Positions 17,143 to 26,902 of a DNA stretch of 64,000 nucleotides are shown one piece after another. Below the pieces are notes generated by a model, which saw only the letters and a list, made by a program, of their open reading frames with translations, was not told the origin of the DNA and made no database searches. The translations under genes were made by a program, and so were the position numbers. Source of the stretch: Ilyomonas sp965214235 (GTDB lineage Bacteria; Bacteroidota; Bacteroidia; Chitinophagales; Chitinophagaceae). Location of the stretch: contig CBDCBH010000002.1 in assembly GCA_965214235.1 (NCBI GenBank), forward strand, positions 1,302,001 to 1,366,000. The letters are read 5' to 3'. How positions within the stretch are numbered: the stretch's first letter is position 1; every line of letters starts with the position of its first letter.

Positions 17143-17205
17143 ATGAAACTATTATCTTGCTTCTTTGTTCTCACACTTATGTTTGCCATTACTCAAAATA
17201 AATAA
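17143..17205 (+). CDS. Orphan 20-codon ORF resembling a bare signal peptide
   Basis: ATG to TAA encodes MKLLSCFFVLTLMFAITQNK, a Sec-type signal sequence (charged start, hydrophobic core, AITQ end) with no mature protein. It ends 11 bp before the Tat-secreted sugar isomerase gene, in a different frame. It could be a leftover 5' end of a deleted secreted-protein gene, a leader peptide affecting translation of the next gene, or chance. Codons are ordinary for this genome. Confidence 0.35.
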   Translation: MKLLSCFFVLTLMFAITQNK

Positions 17206-17216
17206 ATACAAAAACT

Positions 17217-18134
17217 ATGAACATTTCGCGAAGAAAATTTTTAAAAACCGGAACCCTTGCCGTTGCAGGAACTGTTGCTTTGCCATACCTGCTTCGTGCC
17301 GCAACCAACAAGCAGGAAATGGTGGGCATTCAACTGTATTCGGTAAGAGATGATATGAAAGCCGACCCGCTGGGAACACTAAAGAAAGTGGCATCAGCCG
17401 GTTATAAAAATGTAGAGCACGCCAATTATGTTGACCGTAAGTTTTATGGTTATTCGCCTGCTGAATTTAAAAAGGCGTTGAGTGATACAGGATTGAAAAT
17501 GCCAAGCGGCCATACCGTAATGACGCCGGCAGATTGGGATGAAAGCAAAAAAGATTTTACCGACAAATGGAAAATGACCGTTGCAGATGCAGCAACTGTT
17601 GGTCAGAGTTATTTGATTAGTCCGTGGTTAGACAATAGCTTGCGTAAAGACATGACTGCGTTTAAAAGTTATATGGATGTGTTTAATAAATGCGGCGAAT
17701 TGTGCAAGCAACATGGTATAAAATTCGGCTACCACAACCACGATTTTGAATTTAATACAAAGATTGATAGTGAGCTTTTGTATGATTTAATTTTGAAAAA
17801 CACTAATCCATCACTGGTGGCGCAGCAAATTGATATTGGCAACATGTACGGAGCCGGCGGCAGAGCATTGGACATCATAAAAAAATATCCCGGACGTTTT
17901 GAATTGATGCATGTGAAAGATGAAATTAAAAGCGCAAAAGGCGAAATGGGCGATGGTTATGAAAGCACCATTCTTGGTAAAGGTTTGCTTCCGGTAAAAG
18001 AAATAGTAGAGGCTGGCAGGAAAACAGGCGGCACAACACAGTTTATTGTTGAGCAGGAATCTTACCAGGGCAAAGCGCCGGTTGATTGTATTAAAGACGA
18101 TTTACAAGTATTGAATACCTGGGGGTTCAGATAA
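17217..18134 (+). CDS. Tat-exported sugar phosphate isomerase/epimerase-like TIM barrel protein
   Basis: A 305-residue protein with a twin-arginine signal (SRRKFLKTG, hydrophobic core to LLRAA). The mature part is a xylose isomerase-like (AP endonuclease 2 family) TIM barrel: VGIQLYSVRDD, GYHNHDFEF (metal-binding His and Asp/Glu), QIDIGNMYGAGG, HVKDEI and the C-terminal VEQESYQG. Exported members of this family occur in Bacteroidota sugar catabolism, often acting on keto-sugars or inositol derivatives, but none has been assigned from sequence alone. The start is fixed by the Tat motif. A strong terminator follows. Confidence 0.9.
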   Translation: MNISRRKFLKTGTLAVAGTVALPYLLRAATNKQEMVGIQLYSVRDDMKADPLGTLKKVASAGYKNVEHANYVDRKFYGYSPAEFKKALSDTGLKMPSGHTVMTPADWDESKKDFTDKWKMTVADAATVGQSYLISPWLDNSLRKDMTAFKSYMDVFNKCGELCKQHGIKFGYHNHDFEFNTKIDSELLYDLILKNTNPSLVAQQIDIGNMYGAGGRALDIIKKYPGRFELMHVKDEIKSAKGEMGDGYESTILGKGLLPVKEIVEAGRKTGGTTQFIVEQESYQGKAPVDCIKDDLQVLNTWGFR

Positions 18135-18178
18135 AAAGAATAAAAAACACAAACAATAACGCACCTGTTTTTTGAAGT

Positions 18179-18222
18179 AAAAACAAAGCCTTGTAAGTAT
18201 TCACCTCCAAGGCTTTGTTTTT
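18179..18222. terminator. Intrinsic terminator with 15-bp perfect stem
   Basis: Arms 18179-18193 and 18208-18222 are exact complements around the AAAGCCTTG core, with a 14-base loop and continued T-tract. It closes the sugar isomerase gene and is preceded by GTAAAAACAAA. Confidence 0.9.
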
Positions 18223-18320
18223 TTGTTTCAACAACACTTTTTTAAAATAGAGAATCGTAAGTTTCAAAATTGTAAAGGCGTTTTTCTTTATAAAACAAAA
18301 ATAAAATTCAACTTTACAAC

Positions 18321-18716
18321 ATGACAAAAGAATACAGTCAACCCTTTTTTGCTCCACAGCTTTTTATAAACAATGGAGTGAAAGACATTTCGTTTTATGC
18401 TAACGCATTGGGTGCAACGGAGCAGCTTTGTTTTTACAACGATGATGGTAGCATTCATGTTGCCCAGCTTTCTATTGATGGTGCTATTTTTCATGTACAC
18501 GAAGTAATGAGACCCCCTTTTTTTTCTCCTGAAAAACACAACGGAACCACAACGCTTATCGGGTTGTTTGTTTCAGATGTAGATGCCGTGATGAATAAGG
18601 CGATTGAAGCAGGTGCTGTTGAAACTAACCCTCCAAAAGATTATGAATACGGTTACCGGCAGGGAGAGTTTATAGATCCGTTTGGGCATCATTGGGTGAT
18701 ACAAAAAAGAATTTAA
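18321..18716 (+). CDS. VOC (glyoxalase/bleomycin-resistance fold) family protein
   Basis: A 131-residue vicinal-oxygen-chelate protein of the PhnB/YdhR-like group. Two beta-alpha-beta-beta-beta modules are visible: FFAPQLFINNGVKDISFY with FHVHEV, and TLIGLFVSDVDAVMNKA with GYRQGEFIDPFGHHW. The repeated pattern with FxDPFGHxW is typical. VOC proteins bind a divalent metal and act as lyases, epimerases or drug-binding proteins; the substrate here is unknown. It is transcribed alone. The GTAAAAACAAA string lies 89 bp past its stop. Confidence 0.88.
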   Translation: MTKEYSQPFFAPQLFINNGVKDISFYANALGATEQLCFYNDDGSIHVAQLSIDGAIFHVHEVMRPPFFSPEKHNGTTTLIGLFVSDVDAVMNKAIEAGAVETNPPKDYEYGYRQGEFIDPFGHHWVIQKRI

Positions 18717-18841
18717 TTTTCATATCAACTTTACATCTTTACTAATCCTGTAAAAGATTTTCACGAGGCATAGCGCCGTAAACTCTTCATTCTATAAAAA
18801 TGAAGTAAAAACAAACCCAAGCATTCAGCAAGTATTCATCT

Positions 18842-20455
18842 TTACATCAACAAATCTTTCACAAACTCCGGTGCTTTGCGGTGAAAGGAAGCCTGCTCGT
18901 AAGCATAAGCAAGAGAAAGCAATTGCGGCTCGGTATAAGCCGTTGAAAAGAAAGAAATACCAACCGGCAAATGATGAACAAAACCCATAGGAACCGTAAT
19001 GTGCGGAAAGCCCGCAATAGCCGCTGGTGTTGAAAAAGAAAAGCCTGTATCGTAATCGCCGTTAATTAAATCGATGCAACAGGCAAGCCCGTTGGTAACA
19101 CCGCACAAAGCGTCTAATTTATTACTGCTGATTATATCTGCAATAACTTTTCGGGACGATAATGTGGTTGCTAATGCATCAACATATTCTTTCGATTGCA
19201 AATCGCCTTTTTGTTGTGCCGCAATCAATGTTTCCTGTTTAAAATAAGGCATGGCAGTGCTTGCGTTCTGGTTATTAAAATCTATCACATCCCCTAACTG
19301 TTTCATCTTGCTGTTGGCGGTTGCAAGATATTTGTTCACGCCATCTTTAAACTCATACAACAACACCAAAAATTCTGCATCGCCTACTTTAGGTATGTTG
19401 CGAATAGCTTTTAAAATATCCAGTTCCACAATCACAGCGCCTTTATCTTTCATCGTTCCAATAGCATCTTTATACAATGCCACCACATCTTCGTGCCCGG
19501 TTAAATGACTTTTTTCTACACCAATGCGTTTGCCTTTCAAGCCATCGTTTTGCAAAAATTGCGTGTAATCGGTTACTGTTTTTCCGGTGTTTTGCTGGGT
19601 TACCGCATCGTTAGTGTCAACACCGGCAAGTGCGCCTAATAAAATGGCTGCATCTTTTACAGTACGCGCCATAGGTCCTGCAGTGTCCTGCGTTGCAGAA
19701 ATAGGAATAATGCCGCTCCGGCTCCACAAACCTACCGTTGGTTTAATACCTACCAAACCGTTTACAGATGAAGGCGAAACAATAGAACCATCGGTTTCGG
19801 TGCCAATGCCAATAGCGCACAAATTAGCCGACACTGCGGAGCCCGTGCCTGCGCTGGAACCGGAAGGATTTCTATCTAAGAGATAAGGGCATTTGGTTTG
19901 CCCGCCCCGGCTGCTCCATCCGCTTGTTGAGCGGCTGGAACGAAAGTTAGCCCATTCACTTAAATTGGTTTTGCCAAGCAGCACGGCACCTGCTTCGCGC
20001 AGCTTTGTAACAATGAAGGCATCCTGCTTTACCACGTTGCCAATTAATGCCGATGCGCCTGCCGTTGTCATCATCTTATCGCCGGTACTGATGTTGTCTT
20101 TTATCAGCACCGGAATGCCGTGTAAACGGCTGCGTACTTTGCCTTTTTTTCTTTCTTCATCCATTGCTTTTGCAATGCTGATGGCGTCGGGGTTAATTTC
20201 AATTACAGCATTTAAGTACACGCCGTTTTTATCAATATCCTGTATGTGTTGCAGGTAGAGCGACGTAATGCGTTCAGAAGATATTTTATCGGTTTGCATT
20301 CCACGCTGCAAGCCATCAATAGTTACTTCGTTTAGCGTAAAATCATCTTTTCCATTATCCTTTTTACTGTTATTGTTGGCAAACGAAGCTACCGATGAAG
20401 CTGATAAAGCTGCGCCTGTAAGTGCGCTGTTGCGCAAGAAATGTCTTCTGTTCAT
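18842..20455 (-). CDS. Exported amidase-signature hydrolase
   Basis: A 537-residue amidase. A Tat-like signal begins NRRHFLRNSA. The amidase-signature Ser-cisSer-Lys triad is visible: Lys in PVLIKDNIS, cis-Ser in RNPSGSSAGTGSA, and nucleophile Ser in ETDGSIVSPSS. The C-terminal part (AAIAGFPHITVPMG) is also typical. Because it is exported, GatA (which works on tRNA in the cytoplasm) is unlikely; it may hydrolyse peptide, carbamoyl or other amides outside the cytoplasm. The gene is monocistronic and divergent from the lipoprotein gene at 20585. Confidence 0.92.
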   Translation of the reverse strand: MNRRHFLRNSALTGAALSASSVASFANNNSKKDNGKDDFTLNEVTIDGLQRGMQTDKISSERITSLYLQHIQDIDKNGVYLNAVIEINPDAISIAKAMDEERKKGKVRSRLHGIPVLIKDNISTGDKMMTTAGASALIGNVVKQDAFIVTKLREAGAVLLGKTNLSEWANFRSSRSTSGWSSRGGQTKCPYLLDRNPSGSSAGTGSAVSANLCAIGIGTETDGSIVSPSSVNGLVGIKPTVGLWSRSGIIPISATQDTAGPMARTVKDAAILLGALAGVDTNDAVTQQNTGKTVTDYTQFLQNDGLKGKRIGVEKSHLTGHEDVVALYKDAIGTMKDKGAVIVELDILKAIRNIPKVGDAEFLVLLYEFKDGVNKYLATANSKMKQLGDVIDFNNQNASTAMPYFKQETLIAAQQKGDLQSKEYVDALATTLSSRKVIADIISSNKLDALCGVTNGLACCIDLINGDYDTGFSFSTPAAIAGFPHITVPMGFVHHLPVGISFFSTAYTEPQLLSLAYAYEQASFHRKAPEFVKDLLM

Positions 20456-20548
20456 GCAATGATTTTTGATTGCGCATATTAGTGGAAAAAAGGAGAGAAA
20501 AAGAATAAAAGCAGAAAATGTATAGAAACAATTTATGCATCGAACATT

Positions 20549-20556
20549 TACATTTG
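20549..20556 (+). promoter_or_regulatory. Promoter -7 element of the lipoprotein gene at 20585
   Basis: TACATTTG, an exact consensus match 28 bp before the ATG. A weak TTTATG lies at the -33 position. Confidence 0.45.
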
Positions 20557-20584
20557 TAATGCATCAACTAATTCTTCAAGTTAA

Positions 20585-21499
20585 ATGAAACCTTTTATTC
20601 TATTACTCGTTTTAGCTGTATTATCAGTTTGGGCTTGCAAACAAAACGTGTCAAATAAACAAATAAAAACAAAGACAACTGTTGATACGTCAAATTCATT
20701 TATTTCGGATTCATTAGAATATGAAAAAAGACTTTCTAAGAGAGATTCTGTATATAAGATTTTTAGTAACAAACAGGTTGACACATCTGACTATAAATAC
20801 TTGCCTTTTTGGAACGATTCAATGAATAGATACGGAGATGTGTATATTGATACATTTAGTGTTAATGGCAGTAATTTTCGGTTAATCAGCCCTTTTGATT
20901 GCAATTGCACAGGAGGAAATACTATTTTTTTAGAGCAAAAGAAAAATGGTCATTGGGAAATGACCAAGCTTGAGCTCGATGATAACATACATGGAGGAAA
21001 TTTAGGTCGTGATTTAGACATCAATGGCGACGGTTTTCCTGATATTTATAACACAACGAGATTCACAGCCGATATTTACTTTTTCGATCCGAGCAAAAAT
21101 ACTTTTATTGACTCGGCAGCTTCAGATTACAGTTTGGACTTTTATGAAATTGATAGTTTAAAACGTTTGTTTTGTGACTTTCAACAACTTAAAACCATGT
21201 GTGGACAAATCAATTCTACACTTTATACTTTCAAAGGGTTTCAAAAATATGTTTTATATAATTTAGAACTCTACAATTGCGACGAAACAAAGGATGAAAG
21301 AGACTTAATAACTAAGTTGATTTTAAGTAAATGTATTAATGGCAATGAAGATTCTGTGGTCATCATTCATACAACTAAATTGGCACATCCAATTGAGGTT
21401 GATGGGTATGATGAACATGGAAAGTATCCAAACGGAACTGATCAGTACTTTGATTATAAAGCGTATTGGAAAAGTAAATACAAAAAGTCTGATAGGTAA
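20585..21499 (+). CDS. Lipoprotein of unknown function with a calcium-loop-like DINGDGFPD motif
   Basis: A 304-residue protein with a lipoprotein signal (VLSVWAC, lipidated Cys18). Residues 40-55 are Ser/Asp rich. Around residue 148 the DINGDGFPD loop has the pattern of EF-hand and FG-GAP calcium-binding loops, here single. Six scattered Cys might form disulfides. No family is recognised. The coding sequence looks more AT-rich than its neighbours, with many AAT, AAA and GAT codons, and it faces a phage-type antirepressor gene. Both features hint at recent acquisition. Confidence 0.8.
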   Translation: MKPFILLLVLAVLSVWACKQNVSNKQIKTKTTVDTSNSFISDSLEYEKRLSKRDSVYKIFSNKQVDTSDYKYLPFWNDSMNRYGDVYIDTFSVNGSNFRLISPFDCNCTGGNTIFLEQKKNGHWEMTKLELDDNIHGGNLGRDLDINGDGFPDIYNTTRFTADIYFFDPSKNTFIDSAASDYSLDFYEIDSLKRLFCDFQQLKTMCGQINSTLYTFKGFQKYVLYNLELYNCDETKDERDLITKLILSKCINGNEDSVVIIHTTKLAHPIEVDGYDEHGKYPNGTDQYFDYKAYWKSKYKKSDR

Positions 21500-21535
21500 T
21501 ATTAATCTTCCATAAAGCAGAAACAAAGCGAACGC

Positions 21536-22309
21536 TTATGCTATTTGTTTTGTTTCTTTAACCATTTGGTGTATAAATTCTCTTCCCTTTTCCGTCCAGT
21601 AAGTATGGATGTTTGAATGGTATTTGCCTCCCGAATCAATGTATAACGCCGTTTTAGTTCCTGTATAACCTTTGCCCTGGTAGTTTGAATATAACACCCA
21701 ATGGGTATCGTTTTTATAAATAATTTTCCTTTCGTGCAACAGTTTGTTCAAGGCAACGGCGCTCAAGCCCAATTCTTTAGCAATTACAGTGGCTGGTATT
21801 AACGTTCTGCTTTGCAACACGGCATCGTGGTAAGCCGCTTTGCGGGCTTGTACACTCATCGCATTTTCTATTTGTTCTACTTTGCTCCGCAAATAGGAGG
21901 CAACAACAGAAAGTTGCTGCTCAGTTTGTCCTGTTTCAGTTTTACCGGTAATCAACAGCTCTTTGGTTCGTTCATTGTTCCAAATAGCGAATGCTGAACT
22001 TAACCAACGGGCAAACTCTAACGCCGCATCTTCATGTATCCAAATGCCTTTTTCAAAGCCATCATTACTATTTGTTTTTACTCTTCTTTTCAACTCGTTT
22101 ACCGGCGTGCTTTTTACTTCAGCCAGTGCTGTAAAAAATTGTTTGGTAGAAGATAAACGCAGCCAGTCAGCAGGCTTTTTGCCAAATGGTTTTGCCATAC
22201 TGGTTGCATTTATCATAGCTGCTTTGTTTTCATTGCAATTTGTATTTTCATTGCTAAAAGTTACCAAACCCGGCTTTTTATTATCATCTGTTTGTATTGT
22301 GTTCATCAT
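21536..22309 (-). CDS. KilA-N / KilAC domain protein (phage antirepressor type)
   Basis: A 257-residue DNA-binding protein. Residues about 30-118 form a KilA-N domain (INATSMAKPFGKKPADWL, then GIWIHEDAALEFARWLS and WNNERTKELL). A coiled segment (about 125-155) leads to a C-terminal KilAC domain (LIPATVIAKELGLSAVALNKLL, a winged helix, ending WTEKGREFIHQMV). In phages these proteins switch the lysis-lysogeny decision by opposing repressors. No integrase, capsid or att site is nearby, so it is either a phage remnant or a domesticated regulator. It is convergent with the lipoprotein gene. Confidence 0.9.
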   Translation of the reverse strand: MMNTIQTDDNKKPGLVTFSNENTNCNENKAAMINATSMAKPFGKKPADWLRLSSTKQFFTALAEVKSTPVNELKRRVKTNSNDGFEKGIWIHEDAALEFARWLSSAFAIWNNERTKELLITGKTETGQTEQQLSVVASYLRSKVEQIENAMSVQARKAAYHDAVLQSRTLIPATVIAKELGLSAVALNKLLHERKIIYKNDTHWVLYSNYQGKGYTGTKTALYIDSGGKYHSNIHTYWTEKGREFIHQMVKETKQIA

Positions 22310-22521
22310 ACTTAATCGTTTGTTTTTGCATCACTTTTAAAGTTACAAAAAAGCGTTTGTTTTAACTAAGAAAAGATGTTAAATGAATGTGAGATACAAA
22401 CTGATTCTGCAATGCAGAAATGATGATAAAAAGTTGATTCTATCGCCCATAAAACAAAACTTCTACAAAAACAAGAATGCCTATATTTAGGATGTTGTAA
22501 AACACCTTTTTAATCGTTTAT

Positions 22522-23331
22522 ATGAACTGTAAAACTATTACCGCCACGCTACTTGGTTTGTTTTTACTTTGTATTTGTGCCGATGCGCAAACCGATTCTG
22601 CTGACTTCTTTACATCGTTCGATAATACCAGAATTTATTATGAAGTAAAAGGTGCCGGCTATCCTGTTATTTTAATTCATGGCTTTACTAACACAAGTCA
22701 AAATTGGAAACGCACACAAGTGTACAAAGCGTTGCTGGATGCAGGTTACAAGGTAATTGTGGCAGATATGCGCGGCAATGGAAAATCGGGCAAACCACAT
22801 ACTTCCGAAGCCTATGCAAATGATGCGGAAGCGAAAGATATTATGGGCTTGGCAACAATGCTGAAAATAAAATCGTATGATGTGGTTGGCTACTCACGCG
22901 GCTCAATAATTACCGCAAGATTATTAGTGCTTGACAAGCGGATAAGCAAAGCCGTAATGGGTGGTATGGGAACCGATTTTACTAACCCGGAATGGCCACG
23001 AAGAAAGATGTTTTACCGCGCATTAAGCGGCGATACTGTAAAGGAATTGGAGCCACTGATTCAACGCATTCATAGCGATACAACATTAGACCAACAGGCG
23101 CTGGCATATCAGCAAAAAGAACAACCCTCCACGCCAATAAAAATGTTGCAAAAAGTAAAACAACCAGTGCTGGTAATTTGCGGCGATAAAGACAGTGATA
23201 ACGGCAACGCAAAAGCTTTGGCAGATGTGTTTGCGCATTCGCAATTTGTGCAGGTGCCGGGCAATCATGGTGCTGCGGTCGCCACTAAAGAGTTTGGAGT
23301 TGCGGTGGTAATATTTTTGAGCAAACAATAG
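22522..23331 (+). CDS. Secreted alpha/beta hydrolase
   Basis: A 269-residue exported hydrolase. A signal peptide ends in CADAQ. The fold shows an oxyanion loop LIHGFTNTS, the nucleophile elbow GYSRGS (S125), and the C-terminal VCGDKDSDN (Asp) and GNHGAAV (His). Such enzymes are esterases, lipases or acyltransferases. The preference cannot be told. It is monocistronic; the 164 bp that follow contain a TTTGTTTTTAC string and no clear hairpin. Confidence 0.9.
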   Translation: MNCKTITATLLGLFLLCICADAQTDSADFFTSFDNTRIYYEVKGAGYPVILIHGFTNTSQNWKRTQVYKALLDAGYKVIVADMRGNGKSGKPHTSEAYANDAEAKDIMGLATMLKIKSYDVVGYSRGSIITARLLVLDKRISKAVMGGMGTDFTNPEWPRRKMFYRALSGDTVKELEPLIQRIHSDTTLDQQALAYQQKEQPSTPIKMLQKVKQPVLVICGDKDSDNGNAKALADVFAHSQFVQVPGNHGAAVATKEFGVAVVIFLSKQ

Positions 23332-23495
23332 ATGTTTTGCATCGTTATTAATTGTTCATTTTTGTTGTTTGTTTTTACTCTGTTTTCTTTTATCAGTTCC
23401 TCTTCTGTTGCCGTAGTTCCATCTTAACAAATTACTTCGTTCGTGTTTTGTAAATACGTTTAATTTAGTCGCTTGTTTAATGAACGAACGAGCCA

Positions 23496-26400
23496 GTGCC
23501 TAACAGATTTCTTCTTTATTTTTTGTTGTTACTAACTGCTGCAGGTTGCAAACCAAAAAAGCAACAGCCGCTGCTTTTTCAGGTGCTTGACAGCAAAGCC
23601 ACAGGTTTAAATTTCACCAACACGCTCACGCCCACTGAGCAATTCAATGTGTTTCATTACATGTACTTTTATAACGGCGCTGGTATTGGCGCGGGTGACT
23701 TTAACAACGATGGTAAAATTGATTTGTTTTTTGCCTCAAACCAGGGCGATGACAAAATGTTTTTAAACAAAGGAAACATGCAGTTTACCGATGTAACAAA
23801 ACAAGCGCAGATACCCAATGACGGCGGCTGGAGCACCGGCGTTTCGGTGGTTGACATTAACAACGATGGCTTGCTTGATATTTACATTTGCCGCGTTGGC
23901 AAGTATGAAATTTTAAACAGCAAAAACCAGTTTCTTATCTGCACCGGTATAGATAAAAACGGCGTGCCGCATTACAAAGATGAAGCCCATGAAATGGGGC
24001 TTGATTTTTCTGGCTTCAGTACGCAGGTAGCGTTTATAGATTATGATATGGATGGCGATTTAGACATGTATTTGCTGAATCATTCCATTCATCAAAACGG
24101 AACGTTCGGTCCGCGCAAACAAATGCTGTCAACAACAAGCGCAGTGTCGGGAGATCATCTTTATCGCAACGATGGTAATGGTAAGTTTACAGAAGTAACA
24201 AAAGCTGCCGGCATCAACAGTTCGGTAATTGGCTATGGCTTAGGAATTTGCGTTGCCGATATTAATTTAGATGGCTATCCTGATATGTACATCTGTAATG
24301 ATTTTCATGAAAATGATTACCTCTACATCAACCAGCGCAACGGCACTTTTAAGGATGAAGACACCACCTCCCTCATGCACACCAGCCAGTACTCGATGGG
24401 TGTTGATATTGCCGATGTAAACAACGATGCGTATCCAGAAATCATCAGTATGGATATGTTGCCCAACGACCCTTATATTTTAAAACGCTCGCTTGGTGAA
24501 GATGGATACGACATGTTTAACATGAAAGTTGACTATGGCTACACACATCAGTACACACGCAACAATTTGCAATTAAACAACCGCAACGGCATGTTTAGCG
24601 AAGTGGGTTTGTATGCAGGCGTGGCAGCAACCGATTGGAGCTGGGCGCCTTTGTGGATGGACTTTGATAATGATGGAAAAAAAGATTTGTTTATATCGAA
24701 CGGCATTCCGAAACGACTGAATGATATTGATTTTTTAAACTTTGTTTCCAACGAAGAATTGCAGGAAAAAATCCGCACGAACACGCTTAATAACAAAGAC
24801 CTTTCTCTCGAAGGAAGATTCCCGCAAATTAAAATTCCCAACAGGGTTTTCAAAAATGAAGGCAGTCTTCAATTCAGCGATATGGCTGATGAAGTGGAAG
24901 GCAATGCACCTACCTTTTCAAACGGTGCCGTGTATGCCGATCTGGATGGTGATGGCGACCTTGATGTTGTAGTTAATAACATTGATGATGCCGTGTTAGT
25001 GTACGAAAACAAAAGCAACGATATAAAGAAAAAGAAGTTCATTAACTTCAAGTTTAAGGGCACAGGCAGCAACATTAATGCACTGGGTTCAAAAATTATC
25101 GTGTTTGCGAATGACAGCATCCGAACGTATGAAAACTACCCTGTGCATGGCTTTTTATCAAGTATGCAGGAGCCATTGCATGTTGGTTTGGAAGGTGCTA
25201 AAGTAGATAGCATGTTGGTAATTTGGAACGATAACACTTATCAAACCATAAACTGGCAAAAAGATACGATGCGTACCGCTACACTTATCTACAGTAAAGG
25301 CTTGCCCGTTTTTAATTACAGCATTCTTGCCAATCATTTTATCAACAGCACTTCACCCGTATCCAACATAACAAAAGAAACAGGATTGGAATATAAGCAC
25401 AATGAAAATCCGTTTGTTGAATTTGACCGCGAGCCTTTAATGCCTCACATGGTTTCGCGTGAAGGTCCCGCACTTGCAGTTGGTGATATTAATGGTGATG
25501 GAACTGATGATGTTTTTATCGGTGCATCCAAGCGTGAAAAACCGGTTGTATTCATTCAAAACAAAGAAGGAAAATTTATAAAGATAGAGGAACCGGCTTT
25601 GGACAAAGACAGTATGTGGGAAGATGTAGATGCTGCATGGACGGATGTAAATAACGACGGGCATCCCGACCTTGTAATTGCCAGTGGAGGCAACGAATAT
25701 TATGGTATGGATGAACATTTGCTGCCGCGCGTTTATTTGAATGATGGCAAAGGCAACTTAACCAAAAAAGAAGATGCGTTTAGCAACCTTTACATAACAG
25801 CATCATGTGTGCTGCCTTATGATTTTAATGGTGATGGAAAGATTGATTTGTTCATCGGCGGTCGTGCTGTGCCATGGCATTATGGCGAAATTCCGCAATC
25901 GTATTTATTACTGAATGATGGCACTGGCAAGTTTACCGATGTAACCAACCAATACGCTGAAAGCCTTGCTCATGTTGGCTTTGTAACAGGCGGCTTGTGG
26001 TATGATATTAATAAAGATGGGAATAAAGATTTATTACTTACATTGGAATGGGATGGCATTGTTGCCTTCATTAATAACAAAAACCATTTTACCAAACAAT
26101 ATCTTACCGATAAGCTGGGATGGTGGAATTTTTTGCTGCCGGTTGATATAGATAACGATGGCGATGTTGATTTGATTGCTGGTAATTTGGGCTTGAACAG
26201 TCGTTTAAAAGCAAGCGATGAACAGCCTGTGCGAATGTATTACAACGACTTTGATAATAACGGAACAAAGGAACAATTGCTCACGTATTATTTGAACAAT
26301 AAAGAGTTGGAATTTGCCAGTAAAGATGAACTGCAAAAACAAATGCCGGGGTTGAAAAAAGATTATCTCTATGCAGAAGATTTTGCAAAGGCTTCCCTTA

Positions 26401-26822
26401 CCGATTTGTTCCTGCGCAACAAGTTAGAGGCTTCGCAAACTTTCACTGCGGATTATTTTTCCAACGCCATTTTAATCAACGATGGAAAAATGCACTTTAC
26501 AGTGCAGGCTATGCCGTGGCAGGCGCAGCTTTCACCTTATAAAACAGCAGCCGTTATAGATGCTAATAATGATAGCCTACCCGATATTTTGTTATTTGGA
26601 AACTATGACGAAAACAACATTGAAATGGGCAGATACGATGCCGATTTTGGAACCATCCTTGTAAACAAAGGCAATCATCAATTTGCAGCGCAAAGTTTGA
26701 ATGGCTTACAAGTGAAAGGTGAAGTGAGAGGCATGAAAAAAATTATGATTAAAAACAAACCGGCTTATATTTTAGCTCGTAATAACGATAGCGCAATGGT
26801 AATACAGTTTGGTAAGAAATAA
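23496..26822 (+). CDS. FG-GAP/VCBS repeat lipoprotein with ASPIC/UnbV domain
   Basis: An 1108-residue lipoprotein (GTG start; LTAAGC lipobox with Cys18). At least twelve FG-GAP loops of the form DxNxDGxxD are visible, for example DFNNDGKIDL, DINNDGLLDI, DLDGDGDLDV, DFNGDGKIDL and DIDNDGDVDL. They form two beta-propellers separated by an ASPIC/UnbV domain (around NINALGSKI to LVIWNDN). These loops bind calcium. Related proteins in Bacteroidota are often co-regulated with SusCD polysaccharide systems, but none is beside it here. It likely acts at the outer surface in binding glycan or protein ligands. Confidence 0.9.
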   Translation: MPNRFLLYFLLLLTAAGCKPKKQQPLLFQVLDSKATGLNFTNTLTPTEQFNVFHYMYFYNGAGIGAGDFNNDGKIDLFFASNQGDDKMFLNKGNMQFTDVTKQAQIPNDGGWSTGVSVVDINNDGLLDIYICRVGKYEILNSKNQFLICTGIDKNGVPHYKDEAHEMGLDFSGFSTQVAFIDYDMDGDLDMYLLNHSIHQNGTFGPRKQMLSTTSAVSGDHLYRNDGNGKFTEVTKAAGINSSVIGYGLGICVADINLDGYPDMYICNDFHENDYLYINQRNGTFKDEDTTSLMHTSQYSMGVDIADVNNDAYPEIISMDMLPNDPYILKRSLGEDGYDMFNMKVDYGYTHQYTRNNLQLNNRNGMFSEVGLYAGVAATDWSWAPLWMDFDNDGKKDLFISNGIPKRLNDIDFLNFVSNEELQEKIRTNTLNNKDLSLEGRFPQIKIPNRVFKNEGSLQFSDMADEVEGNAPTFSNGAVYADLDGDGDLDVVVNNIDDAVLVYENKSNDIKKKKFINFKFKGTGSNINALGSKIIVFANDSIRTYENYPVHGFLSSMQEPLHVGLEGAKVDSMLVIWNDNTYQTINWQKDTMRTATLIYSKGLPVFNYSILANHFINSTSPVSNITKETGLEYKHNENPFVEFDREPLMPHMVSREGPALAVGDINGDGTDDVFIGASKREKPVVFIQNKEGKFIKIEEPALDKDSMWEDVDAAWTDVNNDGHPDLVIASGGNEYYGMDEHLLPRVYLNDGKGNLTKKEDAFSNLYITASCVLPYDFNGDGKIDLFIGGRAVPWHYGEIPQSYLLLNDGTGKFTDVTNQYAESLAHVGFVTGGLWYDINKDGNKDLLLTLEWDGIVAFINNKNHFTKQYLTDKLGWWNFLLPVDIDNDGDVDLIAGNLGLNSRLKASDEQPVRMYYNDFDNNGTKEQLLTYYLNNKELEFASKDELQKQMPGLKKDYLYAEDFAKASLTDLFLRNKLEASQTFTADYFSNAILINDGKMHFTVQAMPWQAQLSPYKTAAVIDANNDSLPDILLFGNYDENNIEMGRYDADFGTILVNKGNHQFAAQSLNGLQVKGEVRGMKKIMIKNKPAYILARNNDSAMVIQFGKK

Positions 26823-26902
26823 TGAGCAAGATTTAATATGTTAGATTTGATAACAAAACATTTTTTGATCAATTGTAAATCTTAAATATTACATCTTCAA
26901 TA

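Noticed and set aside
19251..20258. Three consecutive plus-strand open frames within the amidase gene
   Set aside because: They mirror the amidase codons on the other strand and carry no promoter or domain; the amidase triad is intact.
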